This document shows positions 36,501-51,500 of a stretch of 64,000 nt of DNA, piece after piece (the first letter of the stretch is position 1; every line of letters starts with the position of its first letter). Both the position numbers and the translations under genes were made by a program. The notes under the pieces are model-generated. The model made no database searches, was not told the origin of the DNA, and was given only the letters and a program-made list of their open reading frames with translations. This stretch comes from Nemertoderma westbladi (taxonomy: Eukaryota > Xenacoelomorpha > Nemertodermatida > Nemertodermatidae). The stretch lies in NCBI GenBank assembly GCA_032718475.1, contig JAUCBJ010007946.1, forward strand, positions 1-64,000, written 5' to 3'.

Positions 36501-39500
36501 GTTTGGTTATCGAAATCAGCTACACTTGACTTAGTTATCTAGATTGTACTGAGATACCTAAATTGGCTAGGTTGGTCTGTCTTGGTCGGACTTAGACTGA
36601 AATACGAAAGGTGTTTCCGGCCTGTCAACGGTTTAAAAAGACTTTCACCAAAGCCCCAAGTGTGAAGCAGGACCCACACGGCATCCGCCCCACCCTATAG
36701 TGATCCCAAAACATACCCGGTACTTCCCTTTAATAAATAGAAACCCCGTAGTTTGTCATCTTGTCCACCTGCTTCCAGACGCGCTCCCGGTAGGCACTTC
36801 CAAAGCCGCCTACTCCACGCGTTTTAACATGCGAACCGGTAAGCCGGTGTAGTGTACCGCACCGACAAGCAACATTAGCGGGCAGATTATATAATATGCA
36901 ATCCAAAGTTAATTCACGGTAACAAATTGCAGAAAACAAGAAAAATAATCAGCACACAACAGCTAAATCAAACTATCAGCTAACACTAACTGAAACTGGT
37001 AAGAGAGAAAAAACAGTGAATAACAGACTCAATACAGTGAATAAGTCACCCACATTCAAGCACAAAGCTTCTACCATTAACCCTATTAAAACCGGGGGTG
37101 GGTCAATATCCACCGACAAGCAACATTAGCGGGCAGATTATATAATATGCAATCCAAAGTTAATTCACGGTAACAAATTGCAGAAAACAAGAAAAATAAT
37201 CAGCACACAACAGCTAAATCAAACTATCAGCTAACACTAACTGAAACTGGTAAGAGAGAAAAAACAGTGAATAACAGACTCAATACAGTGAATAAGTCAC
37301 CCACATTCAAGCACAAAGCTTCTACCATTAACCCTATTAAAACCGGGGGTGGGTCAATATGACCCCCCCCCCCCGTGGTTTTTTTATTATAATTCTGAAA
37401 CAAACGCAGTTGGGAATCTGAAATTTTATGACTTTTCCTAAAAATCTATTGTCTTCCTAGTAGTGAAAACCGTTTTCAAAAATATTGGGTACTTTTCGAG
37501 TTATAGCACCATTTTTTAACCCTACTTTTGGCACTTTTTTGAGACGTTTTTTGAAAATTACATTTCATTAAATATGAATTGTAACATCTCTATTTTTGAT
37601 TTACACCGGTTTTGTGGTGTTAGAAATTTGATGGAATTCATATCAATTGATTTAGAAATTTCAAACTTGTATTTTTCGGCGGGTACCAAATTTTGGTGCC
37701 AGCACCAAACTTTGAAATAAGACAATTTTGTAAATTGAACGTTTGAAACTTGTTTTTTACGCAATTGGGGTTTTTTGGGTTTCTGGATTCGATGAAATAT
37801 ATACGAGTTGCACCAAGCGTATCAAACTTGTATTTTTCGGTGCTGTGTGCAAATTTTGGTGCTAGCACGAAATTTTGAAAATCCATTCAATAGATAAAAT
37901 TGCTTGTGACAATTTATTTCTTGCGTTTTAGAGGTTTATGGCTGTTCTGAATTCAATGGAAAATATAATTATCGAACTAGACATCTCAAACTTGTATTTT
38001 TCGGATGTGGGTGCAAAATGTGGTGCTAGCACCAAATTTTGAAAACCATCAAATATATCAATTGATTGTGTCACCTTGTTTCTTGCGTTATACGGGTTTG
38101 TGATGGTTCTGAATTCAATGGAATCAGTAAAAATTTCATAAGAGTTCTCAAACTTGTATTTTTCGCCGGTGGGTGAAAATTGTTGTGCCAGCACCAAATT
38201 TTGGAAAATATGCAAATTGATAAGTAGATAGTATCACCTTGTTTCTTGCGTTATACGGGTTTATGAGGGTCCTGAATCCGATGGAATCAATAAAAACAGC
38301 ACTGGACATCGCAAACTTGTACTTTTTGGTGATGGGTACGAAATTTGGTGCTAGCACCAAAATTTGCCAAATTAAGCCGAAAAATACAAGTAGCAATGAT
38401 CTGGCATATTAGAAATGTATTCCATTAGAATCAGCGCCCTCGAAAACCTGAAAATGTGAATTTATAGCATCGTATAAGTGAATTAAAAATTTTGTGTTCT
38501 AACTGAAAAGTGCTGGTTACTTGTTTTTTTCATTTTTTTCCTACGCAGGGAGAACTAAACAGCCATTTATAGTAATCATATCATTTTTTAATATTTTCCA
38601 ATGTATTTTGCACCCCAGAAAACCTGTATTGAAAAATAATTAGCCGAAACGTAAATACCTAATACATACAAGTAATACTGTATTACTTCAATTTTCTTCC
38701 GAATAGCACTAATTATCATTTATCAAAGAAAATCGTAAAAAATTCGGGTCTGTTTCATCGGACGATTACCTACTGAACATAAAAACGATTACCTAGGCAT
38801 TTTAATAGATAACAAATTTTTCCTTCCCTTTTCTTGGCTTTAGAGCTGTTTTGGACCCATTATCTAAAGTAGCAAAAGTGACCAACATGTTCAGATTGAG
38901 TGATTTTACATGGGTTACTGATTAATGTCGTCTTTTTTGTTGACAACTGAGAAACACTTCCTTCAATCTAGTTAAAATACATTATTGGCGCCTTTCAATG
39001 ACCGTGACAGAAAACCAATATCATCTGCAACATTCGTCATCATCTATCAGATGTCAACTTGTTACTATATCAATATTATGTTTATACAACAGCGTACATA
39101 TGTTTGTGCAGTATATTTAGCACAAAGGATAGGAAATAGTGCTAATATATCATAAAAAGGTGAACGTCCCAGTGTTACTCAAAATGATATGAATTACCAT
39201 TGGATGTAAAAACAAAATGTCATAAAACGTCAAACATGGCTCAAATTGAAGAAATAATCCGCTAAGTACAACATTAGCATCAATATCAACATGAAAAGGC
39301 GAGGCGTGAAACTCTATCGAAAGTTTGAAAAATTCAACTAAGCTACTAACAAACATAAATATATATGTGGATATTTATTCTATCAGTGTCAAAAATATGT
39401 TTAGGGAGGATATCTCCCAGGTGGAAGCCAATTTGATTTCCTTACAATAACTTTCTACACGCCTTTTCTATTATATTGAGCATTATTATTAGTAATAGCA

Positions 39501-42500
39501 TAATATATAAATGTGCCGGAATATTTAGGAAGTACTCCTAAATACCTGAAGTTGGGGCCTACAATGCGGTTCTAGAATTGGTAATTAGTGATTCAGAACT
39601 TATTATTAGACAAACAAACACCTCCAGCTCCACTTCCATCCACAGAATTGATGATGAATTGCCTACCACCCCAAACATAAGTATTCACCCGACTATAAAT
39701 AGAGCTTTCAGTCCATCTGTCGGCATTAACTGTGTAGTACAATATATCCAGTAGTTCAGTTCCAATGGCCCCAACAGTACTCTTAAGGCAAAATACCTGG
39801 TTTGCCCAGTTCTACCTATGTAGAACATGAGACCATCACCGAACTTAGATGTTTAAATCCTGGTGTTTTCTGGATCTGATGGCATTATCAGTCTGGTACT
39901 GCATTACAGGCCGATCGTGTATAAACGATATATCAGTCAAAGAGGCTAACTGTTAATAGTGTAGTTAACATTTATATGTACTACTGTAAAAAAAACTGTA
40001 CATACCATGTAATCATAATAATCCTACTAATAATAGGTAAATTGACCTATTTTGATTTTAGAGAGTTTGCCAAAGAAAAGGAGCGGGTGGAAAATCGTGA
40101 AGCTTATCAAAAGTTAAGACGGAAACAACAACTGGAGCGGGAGTTGGAAGGTTACTTGGATTGGCTCGCTAAAGCAGGTTATTAACAACATAAATGATAG
40201 CTGGAAAGTTATTGAAAGTAGAGGGTATTGAAACAGTCTGTAAGCCTTTGCTGAGAGAGCTACTAAACCTAACACATTACTCAAGCTACAAAACTCATAC
40301 TCAAACGTAGTACTCAAAACTCATACGTAATAAGTATTTCATTCAAGTATTTTAACAACTTCGACGGCGGGGCTAGCTCAGTTGGTTGAGTGCTGGGCTT
40401 ACACATTCATTGGTTGCTGATTCTAGCCCTGCATCGTTCTCAGCCTTTCAAAGACTGGGTTCAATAAAATGAAAATGAGATCGACAAGAAAGCTGTGCCG
40501 TGTTTATTGTGGCATGAACAATGAACACATCTCCAATCAGTCTCTATAGAACATTGGAGGTGTTTCATTTGTCTCCCCTAGCTTGACACTTGAACGAAGC
40601 CGCCTCCGCTTTGCAGGACATTGCTTTAGACATAAGGGCTAACCGGTGCATAATCGTATGCTTTGGGTAACTGATGGAGTGAATAAACATGGCAGGCAGC
40701 CAGTCCATGACTTTTTTGAGACGCATCTCAAGGACCCTCTGGCTTTAAAAATTGCGGATGACATGCGGACACAAAATTTAGTACACTAACGGTACTCATA
40801 TTAAATGCTCTTTAATGCATTACTTTTTAATCATACCATAAATACCTCCTAACTTCAATCTATGTATTTAAAAGATAAAACCCGTATATGACATTTAATT
40901 GAAAAAAATATAATTTTAAAATAAATCAGTATAATCAACAATTATTTATTAATGATTAATTATAATGTCCCAAGTCATTTTACTTGAATTATGTGGCATC
41001 TGCAACCAAACAACAGTCAGACATTGCCATCTGTCACACATGCTAAATTGAATTGCAGCTATATTTATATTTATTAGTTGGGGGTGGATATTTATCCGAA
41101 ATATTAATTCCTGACACATAGAAATCAGTGAGGCACTTTGATGAAGAGTACAAGTCATTAGCTGGAAGAATATATGCGCCACGCGGTGTTTCGGATAATA
41201 AGGTTGTCTGCAATTCGTCCCAGAACACACTGTCTTCCAATCAGAAATTCATTTATGTCAAGTGCTTATTAGACTCCAGAGATGAGGACAACCCAGTAGC
41301 TTCTGGACTTTGCCAACACACTCTAGTTTTTCAACCAATACCTATCGACCATATGGTTGTGTGGTTGCACTTCTCAACAGTAGTGGTGTAGCTTGCGCTT
41401 TCCAAGATACTTATTTTATGTGACACCATCGATTTTTTCCCCAAATCGATTCCATTTCCTCTCCATTTACATAGACTGAAAATTAGAATCAAACAGAATG
41501 ATAGTACATACCGTCTCAATTAGATGCATTAGTACGATGCATGAGTACAGCGGTCGTGATTAGCTTAATCCGTAAAATCTCTAGCATGGGTCGGAATGAT
41601 ATTCTGTGGCTACCGGCATAGTGTATACTCTTAGAATTACTTTTATTACAGGAAGGGATCTAGGGACCTTCCTGTAATAAATGTATCATAACAAACACCT
41701 CGAAAAAAATACAGCTTGCCAAAACCTTGTTACTATCAATAATAAAAATCAGGGGCTAATAAAATGGCAGCTGGCTTTGAAATTAATACTCCATATCTCA
41801 AGAACCTGTGGCCTAGTGGTTGTTGTCTCGGCTTCCACCTCGAGGTCCTAGGTTCGAATCCGACACCACGCTGATGAGACCCAGTAAGGTCGAAACGCGT
41901 ACGAGGTTTGGAGAGATATGAGATATTAATTTCAAGAAAAATTACGCGATTCCTAAATTTGTACACTACCCGGTTATAAAGTACGCATGTGATGGGATTA
42001 GTCCTACAATTGCGCCAATAAAAGATAAGTTATTTTCGGTAAAATAAACTTATCATTCGAGGTTAAGACCCCTAGATCCCTTCCTGTAATAAATGTATCA
42101 TAACAAACACCTCGAAAAAAATACAGCTTGCCAAAACCTTGTTACTATCAATAATAAAAATCAGGGGCTAATAAAATGGCAGCTGGCTTTGAAATTAATA
42201 CTCCATATCTCAAGAACATGTGGCCTAGTGGTTGTTGTCTCGGCTTCCACCTCGAGGTCCTAGGTTCGAATCCGACACCACGCTGATGAGACCCAGTAAG
42301 GTCGAAACGCGTACGTGGTTTGGAGAGATATGAGATATTAATTTCAGAAAAATTACGCGATTCCTAAATTTGTACACTACCCGGTTATAAAGTACGCATG
42401 TGATGGGATTAGTCCTACAATTGCGCCAATAAAAGATAAGTTATTTTCGGTAAAATAAACTTATCATTCGAGGTTAAGACCCCTAGATCCCTTCCTGTAA

Positions 42501-45500
42501 TAAATGTATCATAACAAACACCTCGAAAAAAATACAGCTTGCCAAAACCTTGTTACTATCAATAATAAAAATCAGGGGCTAATAAAATGGCAGCTGGCTT
42601 TGAAATTAATACTCCATATCTCAAGAACCTGTGGCCTAGTGGTTGTTGTCTCGGCTTCCACCTCGAGGTCCTAGGTTCGAATCCGACACCACGCTGATGA
42701 GACCCAGTAAGGTCGAAACGCGTACGTGGTTTGGAGAGATATGAGATATTAATTTCAAGAAAAATTACGCGATTCCTAAATTTGTACACTACCCGGTTAT
42801 AAAGTACGCATGTGATGGGATTAGTCCTACAATTGCGCCAATAAAAGATAAGTTATTTTCGGTAAAATAAACTTATCATTCGAGGTTAAGACCCCTAGAT
42901 CCCTTCCTGTAATAAATGTATCATAACAAACACCTCGAAAAAATACAGCTTGCCAAAACCTTGTTACTATCAATAATAAAAATCAGGGGCTAATAAAATG
43001 GCAGCTGGCTTTGAAATTAATACTCCATATCTCAAGAACCTGTGGCCTAGTGGTTGTTGTCTCGGCTTCCACCTCGAGGTCCTAGGTTCGAATCCGACAC
43101 CACGCTGATGAGACCCAGTAAGGTCGAAACGCGTACGTGGTTTGGAGAGATATGAGATATTAATTTCAAGAAAAATTACGCGATTCCTAAATTTGTACAC
43201 TACCCGGTTATAAAGTACGCATGTGATGGGATTAGTCCTACAATTGCGCCAATAAAAGATAAGTTATTTTCGGTAAAATAAACTTATCATTCGAGGTTAA
43301 GACCCCTAGATCCCTTCCTGTAATAAATGTATCATAACAAACACCTCGAAAAAATACAGCTTGCCAAAACCTTGTTACTATCAATAATAAAAATCAGGGG
43401 CTAATAAAATGGCAGCTGGCTTTGAAATTAATACTCCATATCTCAAGAACCTGTGGCCTAGTGGTTGTTGTCTCGGCTTCCACCTCGAGGTCCTAGGTTC
43501 GAATCCGACACCACGCTGATGAGACCCAGTAAGGTCGAAACGCGTACGTGGTTTGGAGAGATATGAGATATTAATTTCAAGAAAAATTACGCGATTCCTA
43601 AATTTGTACACTACCCGGTTATAAAGTACGCATGTGATGGGATTAGTCCTACAATTGCGCCAATAAAAGATAAGTTATTTTCGGTAAAATAAACTTATCA
43701 TTCGAGGTTAAGACCCCTAGATCCCTTCCTGTAATAAATGTATCATAACAAACACCTCGAAAAAAATACAGCTTGCCAAAACCTTGTTACTATCAATAAT
43801 AAAAATCAGGGGCTAATAAAATGGCAGCTGGCTTTGAAATTAATACTCCATATCTCAAGAACCTGTGGCCTAGTGGTTGTTGTCTCGGCTTCCACCTCGA
43901 GGTCCTAGGTTCGAATCCGACACCACGCTGATGAGACCCAGTAAGGTCGAAACGCGTACGTGGTTTGGAGAGATATGAGATATTAATTTCAAGAAAAATT
44001 ACGCGATTCCTAAATTTGTACACTACCCGGTTATAAAGTACGCATGTGATGGGATTAGTCCTACAATTGCGCCAATAAAAGATAAGTTATTTTCGGTAAA
44101 ATAAACTTATCATTCGAGGTTAAGACCCCTAGATCCCTTCCTGTAATAAATGTATCATAACAAACACCTCGAAAAAAATACAGCTTGCCAAAACCTTGTT
44201 ACTATCAATAATAAAAATCAGGGGCTAATAAAATGGCAGCTGGCTTTGAAATTAATACTCCATATCTCAAGAACCTGTGGCCTAGTGGTTGTTGTCTCGG
44301 CTTCCACCTCGAGGTCCTAGGTTCGAATCCGACACCACGCTGATGAGACCCAGTAAGGTCGAAACGCGTACGTGGTTTGGAGAGATATGAGATATTAATT
44401 TCAAGAAAAATTACGCGATTCCTAAATTTGTACACTACCCGGTTATAAAGTACGCATGTGATGGGATTAGTCCTACAATTGCGCCAATAAAATATAAGTT
44501 ATTTTCGGTAAAATAAACTTATCATTCGAGGTTAAGACCCCTAGATCCCTTCCTGTAATAAATGTATCATAACAAACACCTCGAAAAAAATACAGCTTGC
44601 CAAAACCTTGTTACTATCACATAATAAAAATCAGGGGCTAATAAAATGGCAGCTGGCTTTGAAATTAATACTCCATATCTCAAGAACCTGTGGCCTAGTG
44701 GTTGTTGTCTCGGCTTCCACCTCGAGGTCCTAGGTTCGAATCCGACACCACGCTGATGAGACCCAGTAAGGTCGAAACGCGTACGTGGTTTGGAGAGATA
44801 TGAGATATTAATTTCAAGAAAAATTACGCGATTCCTAAATTTGTACACTACCCGGTTATAAAGTACGCATGTGATGGGATTAGTCCTACAATTGCGCCAA
44901 TAAAAGATAAGTTATTTTCGGTAAAATAAACTTATCATTCGAGGTTAAGACCCCTAGATCCCTTCCTGTAATAAATGTATCATAACAAACACCTCGAAAA
45001 AAATACAGCTTGCCAAAACCTTGTTACTATCAATACTTAGAATTACTGACATCGTCACTTGACATAGGCAAGCAAGGTGACTCGCCTACATTATGTAACA
45101 ATAGGAATCATATTGATCACTATGGAGCCAGGCGTAGAGTGACCTAGATACACATTGTTAGACCACTTAGCTTATACATATTGCTAACTGTATTATGTTG
45201 ATGTTCTAATATTGTTCGAGATTATTTATTACGTCGTTTCTGTTGCAGACGAGATTGATCTTAACGAGTCTAAGATGACCGACGCCGAGAAGGCGATGTA
45301 CCGCGCCCAGAGAGGTTTAAGCAAAGCTCACATATCAATGGATGACGATGATGAAGATGAGGAAATGGACACAGATATTGAGGAAAACGATAACATTGAA
45401 ATAGGTACCCGTTACATTACAGATACCGTAACGCAATAACGGTTTATTAATAGGTAACCGTTACACTACAGATACCGTAACGCAATAACAGTTTATTAAT

Positions 45501-48500
45501 AGGTACCCGTTACATTACAGATACCGTAACGCAATAACGGTTTATTAATAGGTACCCGTTACATTACAGTTACCGTAACGCAATAACGGTTTATTAATAG
45601 GTAACCGTTACATTACAGATACCGTAACGCAATAACGGTTTTTTAATAGGTAACCGTTCCATTACAGATAAAGTAACACAATAACGGTTTAGTAATAGGT
45701 AACCGTTCCATTACAGATACTGTAACGCAATAACGGTTTATTAAAGGGTAACCCTTACATTACAGATAACGTAACGCAATAACAGTTTATTAATAGGTAA
45801 CCATTACATTACAGATACCGTAACACAATAACGGTTTATTAATAGGTAACCGTTTCATTACAGATACCGTAACACAATAACGGTTTATTAATAGGTACCC
45901 GTTCCATTACAGATACCGTGACGCAATAACGGTTTATTAATAGGTAACCGTTACATTACAGATACCGTAACGCAATAACGGTTTATTAATAGGTAACCGT
46001 TCCATTACAGATACCGTAACGCAATAACGGTTTATTAATAGGTAACCGCCGTTACATTACAGATACCGTAACGCAATAGCGGTTTATTATTAGGTAACCG
46101 TTACATTACAGATACCGTAACGCAATAACGGTTTATTATTAGGTAACCGTTACATTACAGATAAAGTAACACAATAACGGTTTATTAATAGGTAACCGTT
46201 ACATTACAGATACCGTAACGCAATAACGTTTTATTATTAGGTAACCGTTACATTACAGATACCGTAACGCAATAACGGTTTATTATTAGGTAACCATTAC
46301 ATTACAGATACCGTAACGTAATAATGGTTTATTAATAGGTAACCGTTACATTACAGATACCGTAACGCAATAACGGTTTATTAATAGGACCGTTACATTA
46401 CAGATAAAGTAACACAATAACGGTTTATTAATAGGTAACCGTTACATTACAGATACCGTAACGCAATAACGGTTTATTAATAGGTAACCGTTACATTACA
46501 GATAACGTAACTCAATAACGGTTTATTAATAGGTAACCGTTACATTACAGATACCGTAACGCAATAACGGTTTATTAATAGGACCGTTACATTACAGATA
46601 AAGTAACACAATAACGGTTTATTAATAGGTAACCGTTACATTACAGATACCGTAACGCAATAACGGTTTATTAATAGGTAACCGTTACATTACAGATACC
46701 GTAACGCAATAACGGTTTATTAATAGGTAACCGTTACATTACAGATAACGTAACTCAATAACGGTTTATTAATAGGTAACCGTTACATTACAGATACCGT
46801 AACGCAATAACGGTTTATTTATAGGTAACCGTTACATTACATATAACGTAACTCAATAACGGTTTATTAAGAGGTAACCGTTACATTACAGATACCGTAA
46901 CGCAATAACGGTTTATTATTAGGTAACCGTTACATTACAGATAAAGTAACACAATAACGGTTTATTAATAGGTAACCGTTACATTACAGATAAAGTAACA
47001 CAATAACGGTTTATTAATAGGTAACCGTTACATTACAGATACCGTAACGCAATAACGGTTTATTAATAGGTAACCGTTACATTACAGATACCGTAACGCA
47101 ATAACGGTTTATTAATAGGTAACCGTTACATTACAGATACCGTAACACAATAACGGTTTATTAATAGGTAACCGTTACATTACAGATACCGTAACGCAAT
47201 AACGGTTTATTAATAGGTAACCGTTACATTACAGATACCGAAAACGCAATAACTGTTTATTAATAGGTAACCGTTACATTACAGATACCGTAACGCAATA
47301 ACGGTTTATTAATAGGTAACCGTTACATTACAGATACCGTAACGCAATACCGGTCTATTAATAGGTAACCGTTACATTACAGATACCGTAACGCAATAAC
47401 GGTTTATTAATAGGTAACCGTTACATTACAGATACCGTAACGCAATAACGGTTTATTAATAGGTAACCGTTACATTACAGATACCGTAACGTAATAATGG
47501 TTTATTAATAGGTAACCGTTACATTTCAGATACCGTAACGCAATAACGGTTTATTAATAGGTAACCGTTACATTACAGATACCGTAACGCAATAACGGTT
47601 TATTAATAGGTAACCATTACATTACAGATACCGTAACGCAATAACGGTTTATTAATAGGTAACCGTTACATTACAGATACCGTAACACAATAACGGTTTA
47701 TTAATAGGTAACTGTTACATTACAGATAAAGTAACACAATAACGGTTTATTAATAGGTAACCGTTACATTACAGATAAAGTAGCGATAACAAATTTTATT
47801 AAAATATCGCTTTTTTTTAAACGTGCACAATATCAACATTCGAAATATTTTAAATAGATATAATGTATATTGTAGCTCATTAACTCATTGTTCTACACTA
47901 TTCCAGGTGCCGTCAACCCATTCACTCGGAGCCAACAGAGACGGAGACCCACTAAATGCACTCTATTTTGCATCCGTTTCCGGAAACACGAGAAAAGCTT
48001 CCGGTTCTTCCTGAAACATGTTATTAAATCCCAGGCATTCTATTGGACTATTATTGTCCTTGTCTTTCTCAATACGATATTTGTCGCAATAGAACATTAC
48101 GACCAACCAGAGTGGTTGACAAAATTCCTAGGTATGTGTTTCAATGGTTTCGATAATACCTAATTCCCTTTAGTGTTGAAGTAGCCCATTAGTGAAAATG
48201 TTTAAATAAATATTTTCATATTACCATTTGTACCTGTATCATGTATTCTAATTGAATAGACATTACTACCCATTTATCGACCAATCAATGATGAAAGCTT
48301 TAGTTAGGCTAGGCTGGAGTATTTATTGTGCTGTGCCCAACAGTGCTGCCACATGTAGGGATCGAACAAGGGCCTCGTGATTGGATACCCAGAAATCTTT
48401 AAACCAAGCTGCTGCTTCCCTTATCCCTGATTTAGCGAGCGATGTTGACATTATTTTCTCTCGGGCCTTTATTTGCCTCTCTTAAATAAGTTATTTATTT

Positions 48501-51500
48501 AATATGCAATAAAAGATGGCTAATTTGTTTATTACGTTGGAAAAAAGTCGCGTTTTTTTAATGGCTACCGCGAGATTTATGATTTGAAAACAAGTGCGAG
48601 CGTAGCGAACAAGGAGTGATTCCATATTATATAATCCCTTACCGATAATGATCCAACAGAAACCTGAATTCTAGAACGCCGCCAAGGGGTGACAAACAAC
48701 TCGGCATGACGAAACAAGGAGAGGAAGTAACGTAATTTAGAACTATTGCATATTACTATTACGTCATATACTATTACGTCATATACTATTACATATGGTA
48801 GAAATTACATGAAAGAATAATTCCCATATCACCAAATAGTAACTGAACCCATATGTTATATGATGTAAACTTTCCACAGCGAACGATAACTAACAAAATT
48901 AATTCTACATCAAAGGGTTTCTTATGAGACATTATCGAAATGTTTTCATATAATAAGAAATGTTATTCATCTTCATACGACCTAAATGGGCGGCGGGAAA
49001 TAAAGCTAATTAAACATGTAGGCCTAATAAACATTATTCATTCTTTTTCATTATAACTCTTATTCGTAATCATCAGTAAATAACTTGCATGGCTCCTTCT
49101 AATTATCGTCCAATAACTTCACATAATTTATGAGACCCTACAGACTTTATATAAATTTTATTGGTTTAAGTTTTCAAAGTTCTGTAATGATTAATTTTCT
49201 TCCAACAATAATTATTCATAAATACAATAATTGATTCTAGATTCATACTATACTTATATATTCATACTATACTTATCAATATGGAACGTGCACTAAATAA
49301 TTGTTTGTGAAAAAATGTTGTACATGAATCTCCAACGATATCCCCCTTATATCGTGTTAAAATCCTAACAGATTTGCACCAGGTGAAAGAACTTATACAG
49401 ATATAACTAGGGACAAGTAAAGTATGTTGATCTCGGAAAGCGCAATATATTAAAATATATTAATAAGTTTTGTTTTTTCAATTCTAGCGAATGTTAATGA
49501 TGTATTACTTTTTATCATTATAGAAGTCACAGAATTCGTTTTCTTGGGTCTATTTATATCTGAGATTTTACTGAAACTTTATGCCCTTCGACCCAAATTC
49601 TACTTCAGGAGTAACTTCAACATATTCGACTGTGTGGTAAGTTTCTTTATGCGACTTACTACATTACTTCCAGTTTATTGTTAGAATTTGAATTATCAAT
49701 TTAATTGTAAAATTATAATTTGACCCATAACTGTATTTTTATTTTTTTCTTTATTTTCATATTATTATTTTTCAAGGTGTAAGTTACATTCTCATATTGT
49801 ATTACTTTTAGGTTATCATTGGAAGTGTAATTGACATGATAATGTACAACGTTAATGGCACTCGCATAGGAATTCGGGTACTGAGGGCGCTGAGATTGCT
49901 ACGAATATTCAAAGTCACCAAGTGCGTTACATACTTCCGTAATATAAAAGGAAATATTGTGAACAATAACGTCACAACACAACGCATAACACTATGTAAT
50001 AACGGGGATTTTTTGTTACTTTTATTTTAACATTTTATTCTAATTTGTTTATAGGTATTGGAAATCGTTAAGGAATTTAGTCGTCTCGTTGCTCAACTCA
50101 ATACGCGCTATATTATCTCTGCTGTTTCTTCTCTTTCTTTTCATCGTAATATTCGCTCTACTGGGGATGCAGATATTTGGAGGGAGGTTGGTTTCATTAT
50201 ATTTGGAGGGAGGTTGGTTTCATTATATTTGGAGGGAGGTTGGTTTCATTATATTTGGAGGGAGGTTGGTTTCATTATATTTGGAGGGAGGTTGGTTTCA
50301 TTATATTTGGAGGGAGGTTGGTTTCATTATATTTGGAGGGAGGTTGGTTTCATTATATTTGGAGGGAGGTTGGTTTCATTATATTTGGAGGGAGGTTGGT
50401 TTCATTATATTTGGAGGGAGGTTGGTTTCATTATATTGGGAGGGAGGTTGGTTTCATTATATTGGGAGGGAGGTTGGTTTCATTATATTTGGAGGGAGGT
50501 TGGTTTCATTGTATTTGGAGGGAGGTTGGTTTCATTATATTGGGAGGGAGGTTGGTTTCATTATATTGGGAGGGGGGTTGGTTTCATTATATTTGGAGGG
50601 AGGTTGGTTTCATTATATTTGGAGGGAGGTTGGTTTCATTATATTGGGAGGGAGGTTGGTTTCATTATATTTGGAGGGAGGTTGGTTTCATTATATTTGG
50701 AGGGAGGTTGGTTTCATTATATTTGGAGGGAGGTTGGTTTCATTATATTGGGAGGGAGGTTGGTTTCATTATATTTGGAGGGAGGTTGGTTTCATTATAT
50801 TGGGAGGGAGGTTGGTTTCATTATATTTGGAGGGAGGTTGGTTTCATTATATTTGGAGGGAGGTTGGTTTCATTATATTTGGAGGGAGGTTGGTTTCATT
50901 ATATTTGGAGGGAGGTTGGTTTCATTATATTTGGAGGGAGGTTGGTTTCATTATATTGGGAGGGAGGTTGGTTTCATTATATTGGGAGGGAGGTTGGTTT
51001 CATTATATTGGGAGGGAGGTTGGTTTCATTATATTGGGAGGGAGGTTGGTTTCATTATATTTGGAGGGAGGTTGGTTTCATTATATTGGGAGGGAGGTTG
51101 GTTTCATTATATTTGGAGGGAGGTTGGTTTCATTATATTTGGAGGGAGGTTGGTTTCATTATATTTGGAGGGAGGTTGGTTTCATTATATTTGGAGGGAG
51201 GTTGGTTTCATTATATTGGGAGGGAGGTTGGTTTCATTATATTGGGAGGGAGGTTGGTTTCATTATATTGGGAGGGAGGTTGGTTTCATTATATTGGGAG
51301 GGAGGTTGGTTTCATTATATTTGGAGGGAGGTTGGTTTCATTATATTTGGAGGGAGGTTGGTTTCATTATATTGGGAGGGAGGTTGGTTTCATTATATTT
51401 GGAGGGAGGTTGGTTTCATTATATTGGGAGGGAGGTTGGTTTCATTATATTTGGAGGGAGGTTGGTTTCATTATATTTGGAGGGAGGTTGGTTTCATTAT

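Noticed and set aside
40366-40440. Functional tRNA gene
   Set aside because: A-box is good but the B-box and stems are degenerate; a SINE head is more likely.
41128-41391. 87-codon frame in Cav2 intron 8
   Set aside because: No family resemblance, no splice support; random open frame.
41736-44848. Repeated 76-codon minus-strand frame (starts [13 protein letters not shown])
   Set aside because: It crosses the tRNA-like head of the SINE-like unit; one of the eight copies is frameshifted, and the translation is a typical SINE artefact.
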